Shown here piece by piece: positions 36,630 through 45,739 of a DNA stretch of 64,000 nucleotides. The DNA comes from Acinetobacter pullicarnis (GTDB lineage: Bacteria; Pseudomonadota; Gammaproteobacteria; Pseudomonadales; Moraxellaceae), in the NCBI RefSeq assembly GCF_006352475.1, contig NZ_VCMZ01000001.1:3162001-3226000 (forward strand), written 5' to 3'. Within the stretch, counting starts at the first letter, position 1. Each line of letters opens with the position of its first letter. Below the pieces are notes generated by a model, which made no database searches, was not told where the DNA came from, and worked only from the letters and a program-made list of their open reading frames with translations. Made by a program: the position numbers and the translations under genes.

Positions 36630-37415
36630 TTAGATTTCATTTCTCAACAACTTATACATCACACTACGGTGATCTAGCTGATCAAAATCAATACCTTTTA
36701 GACGTTCATTATATAAGTGAATACAGACTGTCCGCGAAGAGGTAATATCGCTCACCTTTAAACCTGGGTCACAAAACTGGTCAACACATAAATAATGAAC
36801 TGGGTAAAAAATATCAATTGGCTCTACCTGTTTAATAAGATCCAACTGCTTTACATAGTATGTTATTGCTTTAGGCCCAATAACACCCCAAGGCATATCT
36901 GCTAGGCTTCTACCTATGCCCAGTATTTTTTTAGTTTTCAATCGAAATTGACGACTACTTGAGTACCAAGGTGGTACAAAATAAGGATCGTAAGCAGCTT
37001 TTAAAAGCCAATTAAGTAAGTCACTCTCTTTAGGTATTCTTAATATAGCTCCATTAATACATTCATCATCTTCAAAACCAAGCACATAGCCATGTTCAGG
37101 TATGATGACTGGCTGTAGACAATAAACATCGCAGTCGACATACACCCCATCTACTTTTCTCATTAATTCATAGCGAAAAATATCTGAAAAAAGTGCATAG
37201 CTTCCCGTCTGATTATGCTTAATAATTTTACTTTCTGGAATAACTTCATTAGCATCAACTTGCTTTACACCATGAGGAATATCATCAATATCACCATAGG
37301 TATGTAAATGGACTTCATGTCCCCGCATTACAAAAGAATTAAGACAACAACGAGAAATCGAACCAAGTTTTTTCCCAATCCATAATGCATGAATAATCGC
37401 TAATTTTTTTGACAT
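36630..37415 (-). CDS. GT32-like glycosyltransferase (outer core)
   Basis: A 261-residue protein with the DXD-type motif VYVDCDVYCLQP (residues about 92-103) preceded by ALFSDIFRYELM. This pairing is seen in GT32-like sugar transferases. It begins IIHALWIGKKLGSISRCCLNS, a family-like opening. It ends in HLYNERL and is separated by about 70 bp from both neighbours. It likely transfers a hexose to the lipooligosaccharide core. Confidence 0.78.
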   Translation of the reverse strand: MSKKLAIIHALWIGKKLGSISRCCLNSFVMRGHEVHLHTYGDIDDIPHGVKQVDANEVIPESKIIKHNQTGSYALFSDIFRYELMRKVDGVYVDCDVYCLQPVIIPEHGYVLGFEDDECINGAILRIPKESDLLNWLLKAAYDPYFVPPWYSSSRQFRLKTKKILGIGRSLADMPWGVIGPKAITYYVKQLDLIKQVEPIDIFYPVHYLCVDQFCDPGLKVSDITSSRTVCIHLYNERLKGIDFDQLDHRSVMYKLLRNEI

Positions 37416-37481
37416 AAATAATGACCTTTAGATGAATTATTTATTGAATCTCTTAATGAAAAAGTCAACTACAATTTACGG

Positions 37482-38234
37482 CTAGCTATACTTAGTATTC
37501 TGTATTTTTGCCAACTCCTTAGATAATCCTCGTCCGTAAATACTACGATGGATATCTTTTTTCTTTTTCCTTTCTAACTCTAAATAACTCGTATCTTGTG
37601 TTTGTTCGACTGGGTGATCTATAAGATTTGTCATAAATATTTTTGCATTTTTGTCAAAATCATATAAGTAGCTCCAATCATCTGCTCTACGTACCTTTTC
37701 ATGGTAATTTATTAACGTCATTGCCATTTCACGATCAATAACATATGCAAAGGTATAACAGACTCTCTCATAAAAATGCTTATTAACTTGTAATACGTTT
37801 TTACTAAAAAATTTACTTTCAATAAATTTACCTCTCACATTCAGGCAAACTTTCAATTGAATACCACCCAAACTAAATAAAAAGTTAGGTTTTAATTCCA
37901 GAGCGATCAATTGATTGCAAAGATCTTCAAATACCAAAGACTCGGGGAGTATTGCATCATCTTCAAATATTAAAGCAAGTTTTTGGTCTGTGCTTAAAAA
38001 CTGTTTATAAATTTCGAGATGAGAAAGGCTACAGCCTAATTCACCTGGACTAAGTGGCTGCTGTCTTCCATGAACAGCCAAGTTAAAATATTCTTTTGCA
38101 CTTAACTCTCCCCCTTTTACACCAATAACTGTTATTTCATCAGGTTTATACTTTTTGAAAAAAAATTGCCCAAAGAATGTAGTTAATCTTGGACTTTCTA
38201 GATCTTCGATACTCACAACAAAAGTTCTAATCAT
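37482..38234 (-). CDS. GT25-family LPS glycosyltransferase
   Basis: A 250-residue enzyme with the GT25 pattern: LSPGELGCSLSHLEIYKQF (residues about 60-78) and LALIFEDDAILPE (acidic metal-binding EDDA). LPS GT25 proteins add galactose or glucose to the core in other Gram-negatives. Its ATG abuts the stop of the 2-epimerase gene, showing one operon. Confidence 0.85.
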   Translation of the reverse strand: MIRTFVVSIEDLESPRLTTFFGQFFFKKYKPDEITVIGVKGGELSAKEYFNLAVHGRQQPLSPGELGCSLSHLEIYKQFLSTDQKLALIFEDDAILPESLVFEDLCNQLIALELKPNFLFSLGGIQLKVCLNVRGKFIESKFFSKNVLQVNKHFYERVCYTFAYVIDREMAMTLINYHEKVRRADDWSYLYDFDKNAKIFMTNLIDHPVEQTQDTSYLELERKKKKDIHRSIYGRGLSKELAKIQNTKYS

Positions 38235-39374
38235 TCAAGGAGCCTTAAGCAAATAATAGTTTTTTAATGCATGAGATATCTGATGGGATGCCGTTCCATC
38301 TCCATAAGGATTATTCGCTTCTGACATTGATTGATATAACTTTGAATCAGTGAGCAATAGCTTCACATTCTCAGTAATACTTTTTTGGCTTGCTCCAACC
38401 AATTTAACCGTTCCAGCAGTTACAGCTTCTTCTCGCTCAGTCGTGTCACGCATAACTAAAACAGGAACACCTAAACTAGGAGCTTCTTCTTGAATCCCGC
38501 CTGAGTCAGTTAAAATAATATAGCTATGCTTCATTAAATTAATAAACTCTAAATATGATTGTGGAGGAAGAAGAAAAACGTTATCTAAATTCCCTAAATA
38601 CTCATTAACAACAAGTTGAACATTAGGATTTAAATGAACAGGATAAACAAAATCTACATTTGGATATTCTATTGATAACTCTCTAATCGCCAAACAAATA
38701 TTTTTAAATCCGTCTCCAAAGTTTTCTCTACGGTGCCCTGTAATTAAAATAAGCTTTCTACTTTCCGAGAAAACAAAATATGATCCATCTAAGTTCTTTG
38801 GTAATGCCAATTTAGCTTGATCGATAACGCTATATAAAGCATCAATTACTGTGTTTCCAGTAATAATCACAGCTTCACGTGAGATGCCCTCATTCAATAA
38901 ACATTGACTTGCCAATTCTGTTGGTGAAAAATGTAAGTTTGCAATTTTTGAAATTAACTGTCGATTACCTTCTTCTGGCCAAGGTGATTGTAAATTATAT
39001 GTACGAAGACCTGCTTCGACATGACCAATATTAATTTTATTATAAAAAGCTGACTGGGCAATCACAAAAGCAGATAGAGTATCACCGTGCACTAATACTA
39101 TCGTTGGCCGAAACTGCGAATAAATATCATCCATTTTATAAAGTATTTTAGACGCTAAAATACTTAATGTTTGATTTGGTGCCATCAAATTTAAATCAAA
39201 ATCAGGCGTAATGTCAAAAACTTTTAAGACCTGGTCTAACATTTCTCGATGCTGCCCAGTTACTAATACTCGTATATCAAAACTGAGGTCATCTTGGAGT
39301 GCTTTAACTAATGGTGCCATTTTAATTGCTTCAGGCCTTGTACCGAAAGCAATTAATACTTTTATCTTATCCAC
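38235..39374 (-). CDS. wecB: UDP-N-acetylglucosamine 2-epimerase
   Basis: It interconverts UDP-GlcNAc and UDP-ManNAc, supplying a precursor. The 379 residues from GTG 39374 start MDKIKVLIAFGTRPEAIK; GAGG lies five bases before this start. A longer frame to 39422 overlaps the preceding gene and is rejected. Family motifs include VTGQHREMLDQVL, HVEAGLRTYN, LITGHRRENFGDGF and LTDSGGIQEEAPSLGVP. Its presence in the outer-core cluster points to a ManNAc-derived residue in this lipooligosaccharide, or a shared role with capsule synthesis elsewhere. Confidence 0.92.
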   Translation of the reverse strand: MDKIKVLIAFGTRPEAIKMAPLVKALQDDLSFDIRVLVTGQHREMLDQVLKVFDITPDFDLNLMAPNQTLSILASKILYKMDDIYSQFRPTIVLVHGDTLSAFVIAQSAFYNKINIGHVEAGLRTYNLQSPWPEEGNRQLISKIANLHFSPTELASQCLLNEGISREAVIITGNTVIDALYSVIDQAKLALPKNLDGSYFVFSESRKLILITGHRRENFGDGFKNICLAIRELSIEYPNVDFVYPVHLNPNVQLVVNEYLGNLDNVFLLPPQSYLEFINLMKHSYIILTDSGGIQEEAPSLGVPVLVMRDTTEREEAVTAGTVKLVGASQKSITENVKLLLTDSKLYQSMSEANNPYGDGTASHQISHALKNYYLLKAP

Positions 39375-39381
39375 ATCAACC

Positions 39382-40476
39382 TCAAAGAATTTTCTTATAA
39401 TAATCTTCAGTAATTTTAGCAATTACCGACCAATCAAAATTTTTCTGCGCTCTCAAAGCACTAGCATGGCTGAGTTCAATATACCTTTGATCAGAGAATC
39501 CTAATACTTCATCAATCTTAGCAGCAATTGCCTCGGCATCATTTGGTGGGACTAAAAAGCCAGTTTCCTCCTCCTTAATTAAATAAGGAATACCACCAAC
39601 ATTGGTCCCAATCAGCGGTAAACCCGATGACATAGATTCAAGGCCTGTAATGCTTGTTGCTTCATAAAATGATGGCAACACAGAATAATCTGCTTGCTGA
39701 TAAATTGACGGCATTTCTGCATTTTTAACAGCACCCAAGAAAATCACTTTATCTTGTATTCCAGCGTCAATAAAGATCTGCTGCATTTTCTCTTTCTCTG
39801 TACCAACTCCAGCTATTAATACTTTAAAATTTGTTTTTTTAACTAAAGTTAATGCTTTTGCAAATACTACAACACCATTTTTCTCTACGAGTCGTCGAGC
39901 AAGTACAAAAGTTTTTATCATCGAAATAGTAGATAAGTCTTTTGCAATAAACTTCGAAGTATCTACACCATTTGATACAAAATGAACTGGCCCAGTAAAC
40001 CCAATTTTTAATGTTGCTTCACATAACTCAACACTTGGTGCTAAGACCATAGCAACATGCTTCATACGTGAACGTAAACGACCTTGTAAGATTAGAGGCT
40101 TCTCTAGGCGTTTTAAAAAACCAGAAGTGTGGTTGGTAAAGACAATTGGAATATTTAGATTTTTAGTCGACTCTAAAGGACGCATGCCATGAACATGAAT
40201 TAAATCCATGGGATTTTTCTTTAAGAAAGCTTTTAATTGCTTTGACATTCCCCAGTTATAAAATGGTTTTTGCCATAAAACTTTAAATCGATGCACATAG
40301 ACACGATCCATTAATTCAAATGTTTCACTCTCTTCAACTAATGAGGTTAAAACATGAACCTCATGCCCCAAATCGACTAATGCTTTGGCGAGCTCATGAG
40401 CATGTGAAGCAACACCACCTAAGGTTGGCGGAAAGTCTGTTGAAAGGAAACATATTTTCAATTTCAAATCACTCAA
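39382..40476 (-). CDS. Glycosyltransferase family 4 (outer core)
   Basis: A 364-residue GT-B enzyme. The N-terminal domain has STDFPPTLGGVASHAHELAK; the C-terminal one has FVLARRLVEKNGVVVFAKAL and SVLPSFYEATSITGLESMSSGLPLIGTNVGGIPYLI (about residues 265-300), the GT4 signature. The start is a TTG at 40476 with no strong site; an in-frame TTG at 40467 is possible. Its stop is 7 bp before the wecB start, so they are co-transcribed. Confidence 0.83.
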   Translation of the reverse strand: MSDLKLKICFLSTDFPPTLGGVASHAHELAKALVDLGHEVHVLTSLVEESETFELMDRVYVHRFKVLWQKPFYNWGMSKQLKAFLKKNPMDLIHVHGMRPLESTKNLNIPIVFTNHTSGFLKRLEKPLILQGRLRSRMKHVAMVLAPSVELCEATLKIGFTGPVHFVSNGVDTSKFIAKDLSTISMIKTFVLARRLVEKNGVVVFAKALTLVKKTNFKVLIAGVGTEKEKMQQIFIDAGIQDKVIFLGAVKNAEMPSIYQQADYSVLPSFYEATSITGLESMSSGLPLIGTNVGGIPYLIKEEETGFLVPPNDAEAIAAKIDEVLGFSDQRYIELSHASALRAQKNFDWSVIAKITEDYYKKIL

Positions 40477-40490
40477 TAAAAAATTCTAAG

Positions 40491-41243
40491 CTATTGTAGC
40501 TTCTTTCTCTCAAACAGTTTCGCTTCTTTTAAAAAAGCATAGAAAGCATTAATCATACTACTGACAAAACCACGCCAACCATTAAAACAATTACGGCGAA
40601 TAAAGTAAGACTTTATAAAGGTCATCGGCATAATCAAGATCAATTTTAAAATGCTTGGATGCTTCCCTTTTTCAAATTTCTCTAATGCTTTTAAATTTGA
40701 ATACTGGTTGTTCTTTTCGACTTTAATAAAAATACTCGATTCACCATAATGAAAAATATCTGCTTGTGCTTTAAGTGTTTCACCAGTAACCACGACATTT
40801 TCATGGACTTTATTGGCTAAATCATACTGTCCTTTGGCCTTACGGAAAAAACGGGTTTTTGCATGTTTTTTGGTATGTTTACTATTTGCCACACCTAAAA
40901 ATACGTCATTGATCGGTGTGATTAATCCATCGATTTTATTTTCTGAAATCACCTGAACAATTTCTTTTTTTAGGGCTTCTGAAAGAACTTCATCACCATC
41001 TAAATTGAGTACCCATTGTTGCTGACATTGTGCCAATGCCAAGCTTTTCTGAACAGCATAACCCTGCCAATCTTGATGCATAATACGGGTGTTGGCAAAA
41101 CTTTCTGCGATTTCATAGGTTCTGTCTGTACTGCCCGAATCTAAAATAATAACCTCAGCAAAATCTTTAACACTATTTAGCGTTGCATCGAGCCATTCGG
41201 CACAATTCAGAGTCACAATATAGACACTACATGGAATACTCAT
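40491..41243 (-). CDS. Glycosyltransferase family 2 (WaaE-like)
   Basis: A 250-residue GT-A enzyme of the GT2 family. It shows YIVTLNCAEWLDATLNSV, VIILDSGSTDRTYEIA and the metal-binding NLDGDEVLS. WaaE/KdtX-like members add glucose to inner-core heptose or Kdo. Its start overlaps the deacetylase stop by 4 bp. It is probably an early-acting core enzyme; the exact linkage is inference. Confidence 0.85.
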   Translation of the reverse strand: MSIPCSVYIVTLNCAEWLDATLNSVKDFAEVIILDSGSTDRTYEIAESFANTRIMHQDWQGYAVQKSLALAQCQQQWVLNLDGDEVLSEALKKEIVQVISENKIDGLITPINDVFLGVANSKHTKKHAKTRFFRKAKGQYDLANKVHENVVVTGETLKAQADIFHYGESSIFIKVEKNNQYSNLKALEKFEKGKHPSILKLILIMPMTFIKSYFIRRNCFNGWRGFVSSMINAFYAFLKEAKLFERKKLQ

Positions 41244-41992
41244 AATTTATAACGTCCTTTTGCTAAGGCAATCCGCATTTGCAATGCATTCATTGCACCG
41301 TGAGTACTTACGCGAGGTAAATTGTATTGATTGGCATCACTATAGCTTTCTATTTTTTTACGGGTAGACACTGCATTAATAAAACCAATGTCTTTGGCCA
41401 TTTGTTCATGCTGTGCATTAAAACGACCAAAGGGATAAGCAAAACTTGGGCATTTTCCCACCAATGCTTCCACATCCATTTTCGAGCTCTGCATTTCTTG
41501 ATACGCCTGCTCATCACTGAGTTTCAGTAAATTCACATGATGCTGCGTATGTGCTCCAAATTCAACTACCCCCGAAGCAGCCATTTCTTGAATCTGCTCA
41601 ACCGTTAATGTTTCAATGCCTGCAATTTGAGTTGCAAGATAAATTGTGGCCTTGGCATTATATTTTTTTAATAGCGGATAAGCATATTGGTAGTTATCTA
41701 AAAAGCCATCATCAAAACTTAATGCAACCACATTGTGTTGCCCCTGATATTCCCCAAGTTCAGAAACAAAACAAAATGTGCTGCCTTTATTTTGTAAATA
41801 TTGCAGTAACTGCTCAAATTTCTGCGGTGGCATATTCATGCCAGAGGCTTCTGCATCGGGTGTCACTTGATGCAACATTACAATTCTCGGCAATTTCGCA
41901 GTGCGAAAAGGTAACCAAAAAGTATAGTTCCCTAGTAAATATAGGATACCTGCCAATACAAGAACAGCCAGTAATGTATAAAGCATCCACAT
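41240..41992 (-). CDS. Polysaccharide deacetylase family protein
   Basis: A 250-residue protein with an N-terminal membrane anchor (LLAVLVLAGILYLLG) and a NodB-type deacetylase fold: VALSFDDGFLDN (metal Asp), FGAHTQHHVNL (metal His) and FAYPFGRFN. In Acinetobacter outer-core loci a gene of this type (pda) is usual and would remove acetyl groups from a hexosamine. It is coupled to both neighbours by 1- and 4-bp overlaps. Confidence 0.88.
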   Translation of the reverse strand: MWMLYTLLAVLVLAGILYLLGNYTFWLPFRTAKLPRIVMLHQVTPDAEASGMNMPPQKFEQLLQYLQNKGSTFCFVSELGEYQGQHNVVALSFDDGFLDNYQYAYPLLKKYNAKATIYLATQIAGIETLTVEQIQEMAASGVVEFGAHTQHHVNLLKLSDEQAYQEMQSSKMDVEALVGKCPSFAYPFGRFNAQHEQMAKDIGFINAVSTRKKIESYSDANQYNLPRVSTHGAMNALQMRIALAKGRYKL

Positions 41993-43011
41993 TATCGATA
42001 TACCTCAGTTGCCCATTCATAATCTTCTGATAACGGCAGATCAAAAGTAACTTCTAGCATAAACTGGGTAATACGTTTACTGTTAAAAGATCTATGTGAC
42101 TTCTCCCAGCCCCGCTTTGCGATATCGAAGGCAGCCTGCTCACTCTCTAAATAAAAATAAAATTTTTCGACTAAGTCATTAAAATCATTAAAATAAACAA
42201 TTTCTTCCTCATTATAGAGCAACTCAAAATCAGGAATTTTAGGACTGAATGTTAATAATCCATTGCCAGTCAATTGCGCGATACGATCTGAAGAGTATAG
42301 CGTTATATCATTTCTGCGTGAGAAATTTAACCCCATTTTTGATTGAGCCAAAACTTGTAAATACTGGCTCCCATAAACAGCTAAATTATTATGAATACCA
42401 TAGCAACTAATGTGATTTCTCATACTATCAATCAAAGATAATATAAATTTCTCCCTCAATGAACCTTTATCAAATGTACCAAAAAAAACAAAATCATTTT
42501 TAAAATCAGTACAGTTAAACTGTTTTAAACTTTCTATTGTTCTATTAACCATATTTGGAATATATGCAACTTTATTAGTTATCGTCTTAAATTGCTGCAA
42601 AAGCTCTCCACCTGTAGTGCAAAACAACGCGTCAACATAAGGTGAAAAGTTAAAAATAAACTGGCTTTTTTTCTTATCACATAGCCAATCAACATACCAA
42701 AATGCAATTTTAGTTTGCGGATAGCGCTGTTTAATCTCTTTGAGTACCAAAGGACTCATAAGATCACTATGTCCAATTAGAACCAAATCAGGCTCAAGAT
42801 TCTCAATAATTTTTAAAATCTCTTTATTGGCCCAGCCTGCACCCAATTTTTTGGTTTTAAAAATCGTACCCATTCGTGCCATATCACGAAAACTGAAGTC
42901 ATAAACAAAATGACCATTTTCAATTAATCCAGCAGATATTTTTCGGTCTGTGCAATAAAAATGAGCACCTTGTTTATTAAAACCAAAATTTGCTATATGC
43001 AGTATTTTCAT
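41992..43011 (-). CDS. CgeB-like glycosyltransferase (GT-B)
   Basis: A 339-residue protein resembling CgeB/DUF3880-type glycosyltransferases. It shows HIANFGFNKQGAHFYCTDRK, FVFFGTFDKGSLREKF and, near the C-terminus, LNFSRRNDITLYSSDRIAQL with a later YNEEEIVYF. It shares the outer-core operon. The donor is unknown. The N-terminal half is divergent, so family placement is moderate. Confidence 0.72.
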   Translation of the reverse strand: MKILHIANFGFNKQGAHFYCTDRKISAGLIENGHFVYDFSFRDMARMGTIFKTKKLGAGWANKEILKIIENLEPDLVLIGHSDLMSPLVLKEIKQRYPQTKIAFWYVDWLCDKKKSQFIFNFSPYVDALFCTTGGELLQQFKTITNKVAYIPNMVNRTIESLKQFNCTDFKNDFVFFGTFDKGSLREKFILSLIDSMRNHISCYGIHNNLAVYGSQYLQVLAQSKMGLNFSRRNDITLYSSDRIAQLTGNGLLTFSPKIPDFELLYNEEEIVYFNDFNDLVEKFYFYLESEQAAFDIAKRGWEKSHRSFNSKRITQFMLEVTFDLPLSEDYEWATEVYR

Positions 43012-43105
43012 AAATTCAACTTTATTTCATTCTTAATTGAAAGAGGTAAGCCACAGCTTCGAGAAACAACCGAAAGTATATACCCGACTCGTTAGTTTAA
43101 CATTT

Positions 43106-44692
43106 TCATTGCAAGCTATTATAAGGAATATTGGTGTTCCAGTTAAAAACGATTGGATTTGAGTTTGAAGTAATTGTATCCAAGTGCTTCTGCTCACTCA
43201 GATATGGTGCTTTCACACCGATTAAACCTGCATAAATATCCATAAAATCAAAAGCACTTATACTTTTCTTCATATAGTTTTTCTGTTTAGCATCACTACT
43301 GAGTACAAAAAAAGGCACTTGATAGTTGGCTTTGTATTCATTATCAACATATATGGCTCCATCCACTATTCTCATACCATGATCCGAAAAGTAGGTGATA
43401 TTAAAGCTACGTTTGGCTTGAGTTAAAGTTTGATAAATCTGCTGTATAAAACTATCAAGCTTATTGATGCTCGATAAGTAACAGTTCATTGGCTTAGATT
43501 GATCAGCATAGAGTTTTGGACTATCAAATAAACGCTCACACGCATCAGGATGCGATCCCATCATATGAATAAATATAATATTCTTTTGACCTTTATACTT
43601 ATCAAGTTCAGCAGCCAGCATTGCAATCATTTCGTTATCATCAATATCTTGTGACATATAGTTGCCACTCTTTAGAAAACGCTTTTGATCTGCATGAATC
43701 GCTATTTTAGATATAGCAGTATCATTTTTCCCAACAAAGCCTTGATTCGAAATCCAAATCGTATTGTAATTTGCCTGTTTTGCTAAGCTCATTACATTCA
43801 TCGAAATATGTATATTATTGTCTTGATCTATATATGCCAACGTTCGAGGTAAGCTCGGTGCCGTATTTGCAGAGGTTGAAATATATTCATCAACCACAGT
43901 AAGTGGCATTGAATCTAAAAATGGCGTGGTTTTCTTTGGATACCCATAGAGTGATAAGTAATTGCGCTGTACGCTTTCACCAATAATAAAAACTTGATTA
44001 TCATATGGAGCTTTGACCTCAGTTACTTTCCAATCTGGGATGATTTTATTACCAGCATAAAGTAGTTTTTCTTCTTTCTTATAATTAATGACTGCTCTTG
44101 CTGTCTGTATAAAGAACAGATTAAAAACGTTGATCACGAGAACAATAGCAATAAAAGTTTTATGTAATTTAACCTGATAAATCTCTTTTTTATAAAAGAA
44201 AAAATAACAAATCGCAATCAACAAGATCAATGCATAAAGTACATATTTATATTGAAGCACTGAAAAAAACTCCAAAGCCTCATTATGATTGGTCTGAAAT
44301 ACTGAGGCGATGATCCCAATAGACATATGCCCCTGAAGGAATCCTGTTCCCGTTGCAATATATAAAGTAAGTATTAAAAATAAGACTAAAGCAAATTTTC
44401 TAAATAAAGCACAAGATGATTGTTTTATAAAGATGATCAAAAAAGTTGTAAAAAAGACAGTCCCGATAAATGCTGGAATACCTTTAGGTTCTAACAGTAA
44501 ATCCCAGAGTCCAATACCGATACATAAACCTAATGAAATCAAGACTGGTAGGCTATAGAGGTTTAAAAACTTGATCAATACTGTAACACCGAAGAATAAA
44601 GTGTGAATTCTATCAATGAATGTTTTAAAAGTATCTATAATAATGTAGTCGTATTTCAGGTTATTACAAAATAGAACACGTGAATATTCCAT
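43106..44692 (-). CDS. Phosphoethanolamine transferase (EptA-like)
   Basis: A 528-residue inner-membrane enzyme that places phosphoethanolamine on lipid A or core sugars. Several TM helices (residues about 25-210) precede a periplasmic sulfatase-fold domain. The domain has VFIIGESVQRNYLSLYGYPKKTTP (residues about 228-251), the catalytic-Thr segment SANTAPSLPRTLAY, IIFIHMMGSHPD and NITYFSDHGMRI. It lies inside the outer-core locus, whereas EptA/PmrC usually sit with pmrAB, so a core sugar is the more likely acceptor. That is inference. Confidence 0.88.
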   Translation of the reverse strand: MEYSRVLFCNNLKYDYIIIDTFKTFIDRIHTLFFGVTVLIKFLNLYSLPVLISLGLCIGIGLWDLLLEPKGIPAFIGTVFFTTFLIIFIKQSSCALFRKFALVLFLILTLYIATGTGFLQGHMSIGIIASVFQTNHNEALEFFSVLQYKYVLYALILLIAICYFFFYKKEIYQVKLHKTFIAIVLVINVFNLFFIQTARAVINYKKEEKLLYAGNKIIPDWKVTEVKAPYDNQVFIIGESVQRNYLSLYGYPKKTTPFLDSMPLTVVDEYISTSANTAPSLPRTLAYIDQDNNIHISMNVMSLAKQANYNTIWISNQGFVGKNDTAISKIAIHADQKRFLKSGNYMSQDIDDNEMIAMLAAELDKYKGQKNIIFIHMMGSHPDACERLFDSPKLYADQSKPMNCYLSSINKLDSFIQQIYQTLTQAKRSFNITYFSDHGMRIVDGAIYVDNEYKANYQVPFFVLSSDAKQKNYMKKSISAFDFMDIYAGLIGVKAPYLSEQKHLDTITSNSNPIVFNWNTNIPYNSLQ

Positions 44693-44726
44693 TTAGACTC
44701 ACAAAAATCTCATTGATATTCAATGT

Positions 44727-45638
44727 TTAATATTTCTTATTTGAATAACACTGAGCTAAAATAAGTCTCGCAACCCGATCAGCCTCATTTAAGCTGATCG
44801 GAGTAGCCAATTGATTTAAATTAAAATACTTAACCAATACTTGGCTTTCAAGTAATTGATCAACAGCATGGGTAATACGGTCTTGTTTCAGTCGATCTAT
44901 TTCAATCAAACCCACGCGACAACCTGCGGTTAAGGCTTCAAAAATCATAGAGACACTGTCTTCTGTGACCCAGACCGCTTCAGCCAATTGCATCTGCTCA
45001 AAAATCCAACCTTGTGCTGTTTCTTCAACGGGGAAAACCTCCAATTGTGTAGCAAATTTCTCTGTACTTAGTCTTTTGAGAAAGTCTGTAGGAGTCCGCC
45101 TTGATGTGGTTAATATTAGTTTAGATGCTGGATTTTCTTTAACAATTGCCGCAAGTGCCTGCATCACCTTCGTTGAATTCCATTGATGACGTTTTGAGCT
45201 CCCACCTAATGCAATTAAAATACGACTGGCTTGATGGCGCTGCTGATTCATAATCGGATTTAAAGCACCACGAGTAATCAAAACCTGTTCACTTGCAGCA
45301 ATACCATCATGTTGTGGAATTACGGCATAATCAAACCAAGTCAATGGATAATTCGGTTTCATTAAAATAATGGTCTTTGCCAGAGGGTAAACCTTACCAA
45401 GCATCAAAACGCGAAGTTGAGTATGACTGCCTACCCCAATAATATAATTGGGTTGCTGCTGCATACTGGCAAGATTCTTTTTTATAACTGCCATGAACAG
45501 TAAAAATAATGGGAGATCTTGAATGAATACTTCTTGGAAGCTGAGTGACTGAGAATGCTGTCGTTGCATCGCCTGATATAGCCCCAGTGCCTGAGAACGA
45601 TGTCCCGCCTTGCCATCACTCACATATACAATATGCAT
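44727..45638 (-). CDS. ELM1-like (DUF1022) GT-B protein
   Basis: A 303-residue protein of the mitochondrial fission ELM1-like/DUF1022 family, which has a GT-B-like fold. It shows VSDGKAGHRSQALGLYQAM at the N-terminus and VTEDSVSMIFEALTAGCRVGLIEI in the C-terminal half. It is the first gene of the outer-core cluster next to ilvE, a position this family often takes in Acinetobacter. It is thought to act in lipooligosaccharide synthesis, but no activity is known to me. Confidence 0.82.
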   Translation of the reverse strand: MHIVYVSDGKAGHRSQALGLYQAMQRQHSQSLSFQEVFIQDLPLFLLFMAVIKKNLASMQQQPNYIIGVGSHTQLRVLMLGKVYPLAKTIILMKPNYPLTWFDYAVIPQHDGIAASEQVLITRGALNPIMNQQRHQASRILIALGGSSKRHQWNSTKVMQALAAIVKENPASKLILTTSRRTPTDFLKRLSTEKFATQLEVFPVEETAQGWIFEQMQLAEAVWVTEDSVSMIFEALTAGCRVGLIEIDRLKQDRITHAVDQLLESQVLVKYFNLNQLATPISLNEADRVARLILAQCYSNKKY

Positions 45639-45696
45639 CTACTCATCCCTTACTCATTGTTGATCTATACCCATCTTAAAATATCTACGCATAAAA

Positions 45697-45722
45697 AAAG
45701 GCGAAACTTAAGTTTCGCCTTT
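45697..45722. terminator. ilvE terminator
   Basis: aaaggcgaaactt pairs with aagtttcgccttt in a perfect palindrome between ilvE and the outer-core locus, so the two regions are separately transcribed. Confidence 0.85.
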
Positions 45723-45739
45723 GATATTAACGGATTCAC

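Noticed and set aside
39367..39375. Another TTATCCACA DnaA-box match
   Set aside because: It lies across the start codon region of wecB, is single, and is likely a chance match.
35405..45638. Genomic island or prophage origin of the AT-rich cluster
   Set aside because: No integrase, transposase, att repeat or tRNA border is present. The low GC is normal for Acinetobacter surface-sugar loci exchanged by homologous recombination in aspS and ilvE.
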